In this document: piece by piece, positions 5,641-6,488 of the stretch | How the letters are laid out: each line of letters opens with the position of its first letter | Position numbering within the stretch: position 1 is the first letter of the stretch | Origin: an uncultured Synergistales bacterium | Lineage (GTDB): Bacteria > Synergistota > Synergistia > Synergistales > Aminobacteriaceae | Reading direction: 5' to 3' | DNA length: 6,488 nt | Assembly (NCBI GenBank): GCA_905234205.1 | Contig: CAJOGG010000083.1 | Span: forward strand, 1-6,488 | Notes under the pieces: generated by a model | The model's input: only the letters and a program-made list of their open reading frames with translations | Told to the model about the DNA's origin: nothing | The model's database searches: none | Program-made: the position numbers and the translations under genes

Positions 5641-6488
5641 ATGGCATTCACAGTCTGCGTATTATCACCGGCTGCAAAACGAGATACTTATATAGCAAGC
5701 TACATAGCTGGAGAAGCTCCAGTAACTGGTCATGACGTAATGAACGAAATGATCACTAAGCACGATATGCCTCAGCGAAGAGTTATAGCTTGGTTTGTAA
5801 ACAATTATACACGCCCTCTTGATTGGATAATTGATGAAGATGCAACAGTTGAATTTATCCCTTCAACGTCTCCGACCGGGCAAAGAATTTACAAGCGCAC
5901 ATTAGGTTTTGTGTTAATAATCGCCTGTGCAAGAGTCTTAGGGCGCAAAGTAATCTTGAGGCATTCGATCGCTGAAAGTAATTATTGGGAATTTGAGGAC
6001 GGCCCCGTGACTCAAGCTGACGTTGACAAGATAAAAGTTGAGATGAACGAAATAATCCGACGTGATTCGCCAATAGTCAGAGAGATATTAACGATTGATA
6101 AGGCACGACGAGTCTTTCAGCGACAGAACGAACCCGAAATAGCAGAGCTTTTTGTCAGAGCAAATTTAGATCCCGTTGAAGTATATCGTTGCGGAGATCG
6201 TTACGGATATTTCTGCGGTGGGCCGCTTGCTTCTTCAACAGGAATGCTTCGAATGTTCGATATAGTTCTTTATGAGCAAGGCATGCTGTTGCGTTCACCT
6301 ACCCCAGAATCGCCGGAAGTTATCCCGGAATTAAAGCTTGATCCTTCAATGGGTAAAGTGTTCTTTGATTATGCTCATTGGTTACAAGTTTTGGATCTCA
6401 ACTATCTCAACAAACTTCATCACAGAGTCACAGAAGGCAAAATCCAGGAACTTATATTGATCGCCGAAGCTTTTCACTCGCAGTCACT
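5641..6488 (+). CDS. Nucleoside (uridine-type) kinase with ThrRS-like N-terminal domains, 3' end outside window
   Basis: The frame is open for 282 complete codons to the window edge. Seen: residues about 1-75 form a divergent small domain where relatives carry a TGS-like fold. Residues about 80-220 resemble the second additional domain of threonyl-tRNA synthetase: RVLGRKVILRHSIAESNYWEF (98-118), then VDKIKVEMNEIIRRDSPIVRE (128-148), then EVYRCGDRYGYFCGGPLASST (180-200), matching the ThrRS run with RGP-x-VPSTG. Residues 256-282 (YLNKLHHRVTEGKIQELIL and onward) match the linker that precedes the P-loop kinase domain in about 550-residue bacterial nucleoside kinases. Family knowledge: the C-terminal half is a phosphoribulokinase/uridine-kinase fold phosphorylating a nucleoside with ATP or GTP; that half and its P-loop are outside the window, so activity is inferred. 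The ThrRS zinc-binding HSxAH is replaced (KRTLGF, 85-90), so editing is not expected. There is no class II synthetase motif, so this is not ThrRS itself. Divergent from aspS. Confidence 0.8.
   Translation, partial: MAFTVCVLSPAAKRDTYIASYIAGEAPVTGHDVMNEMITKHDMPQRRVIAWFVNNYTRPLDWIIDEDATVEFIPSTSPTGQRIYKRTLGFVLIIACARVLGRKVILRHSIAESNYWEFEDGPVTQADVDKIKVEMNEIIRRDSPIVREILTIDKARRVFQRQNEPEIAELFVRANLDPVEVYRCGDRYGYFCGGPLASSTGMLRMFDIVLYEQGMLLRSPTPESPEVIPELKLDPSMGKVFFDYAHWLQVLDLNYLNKLHHRVTEGKIQELILIAEAFHSQS

Noticed and set aside
5855..6073. Minus-strand frame of 72 codons
   Set aside because: Antisense to the ThrRS-like domain of the kinase gene.
5641..6488. Threonyl-tRNA synthetase itself
   Set aside because: The zinc/editing HSxAH motif is absent, and the helix after residue 256 matches the linker before a nucleoside kinase domain rather than a class II catalytic core.

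Overview
The window looks like part of a strictly anaerobic, fermentative bacterium. The evidence is a membrane pyrophosphatase with potassium-dependence signatures, a short clostridial-type flavodoxin, a DUF3793 protein beside it, and a nucleoside kinase with a threonyl-tRNA-synthetase-like front end. This mix is typical of Firmicutes-type anaerobes and Synergistota. I lean weakly towards a gut-type Synergistota lineage, but this is an impression from gene content and codon use, not a demonstrated assignment.

Layout. (1) Bases 1-1775, minus strand: one uninterrupted reading frame that starts as HppA (ion-pumping pyrophosphatase). After about 498 residues it changes, inside an MGKG motif, into pyruvate:ferredoxin oxidoreductase (PFOR) sequence that runs off the window. 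The PFOR part has lower GC and different codon use, so the join is most likely a chimeric contig or a recombination scar rather than a working fusion. (2) Bases 1776-1989: a divergent promoter region. (3) Bases 1990-3045, plus strand: a two-gene operon of a DUF3793 protein and a flavodoxin, ending at a strong hairpin terminator (3069-3102). (4) Bases 3103-3664: a mostly quiet stretch with a doubtful small Q/N-rich minus-strand gene that appears frameshifted near its 3' end, then the aspS terminator. (5) Bases 3665-5479, minus strand: complete aspartyl-tRNA synthetase, aspS. (6) Bases 5480-5640: divergent promoter region. (7) Bases 5641-6488, plus strand: 5' part of a nucleoside kinase with ThrRS-like N-terminal domains, cut by the window end.

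Functionally the window is housekeeping. It covers pyrophosphate-driven ion pumping, low-potential electron transfer (flavodoxin; PFOR would be a natural electron donor, but its fragment here is probably foreign to the locus), charging of tRNA-Asp, and nucleoside salvage. I see no mobile element, CRISPR array, rRNA or tRNA gene, or defence system. The observation most worth checking is the HppA/PFOR join. The DUF3793-flavodoxin pairing is the best lead for an under-described function.
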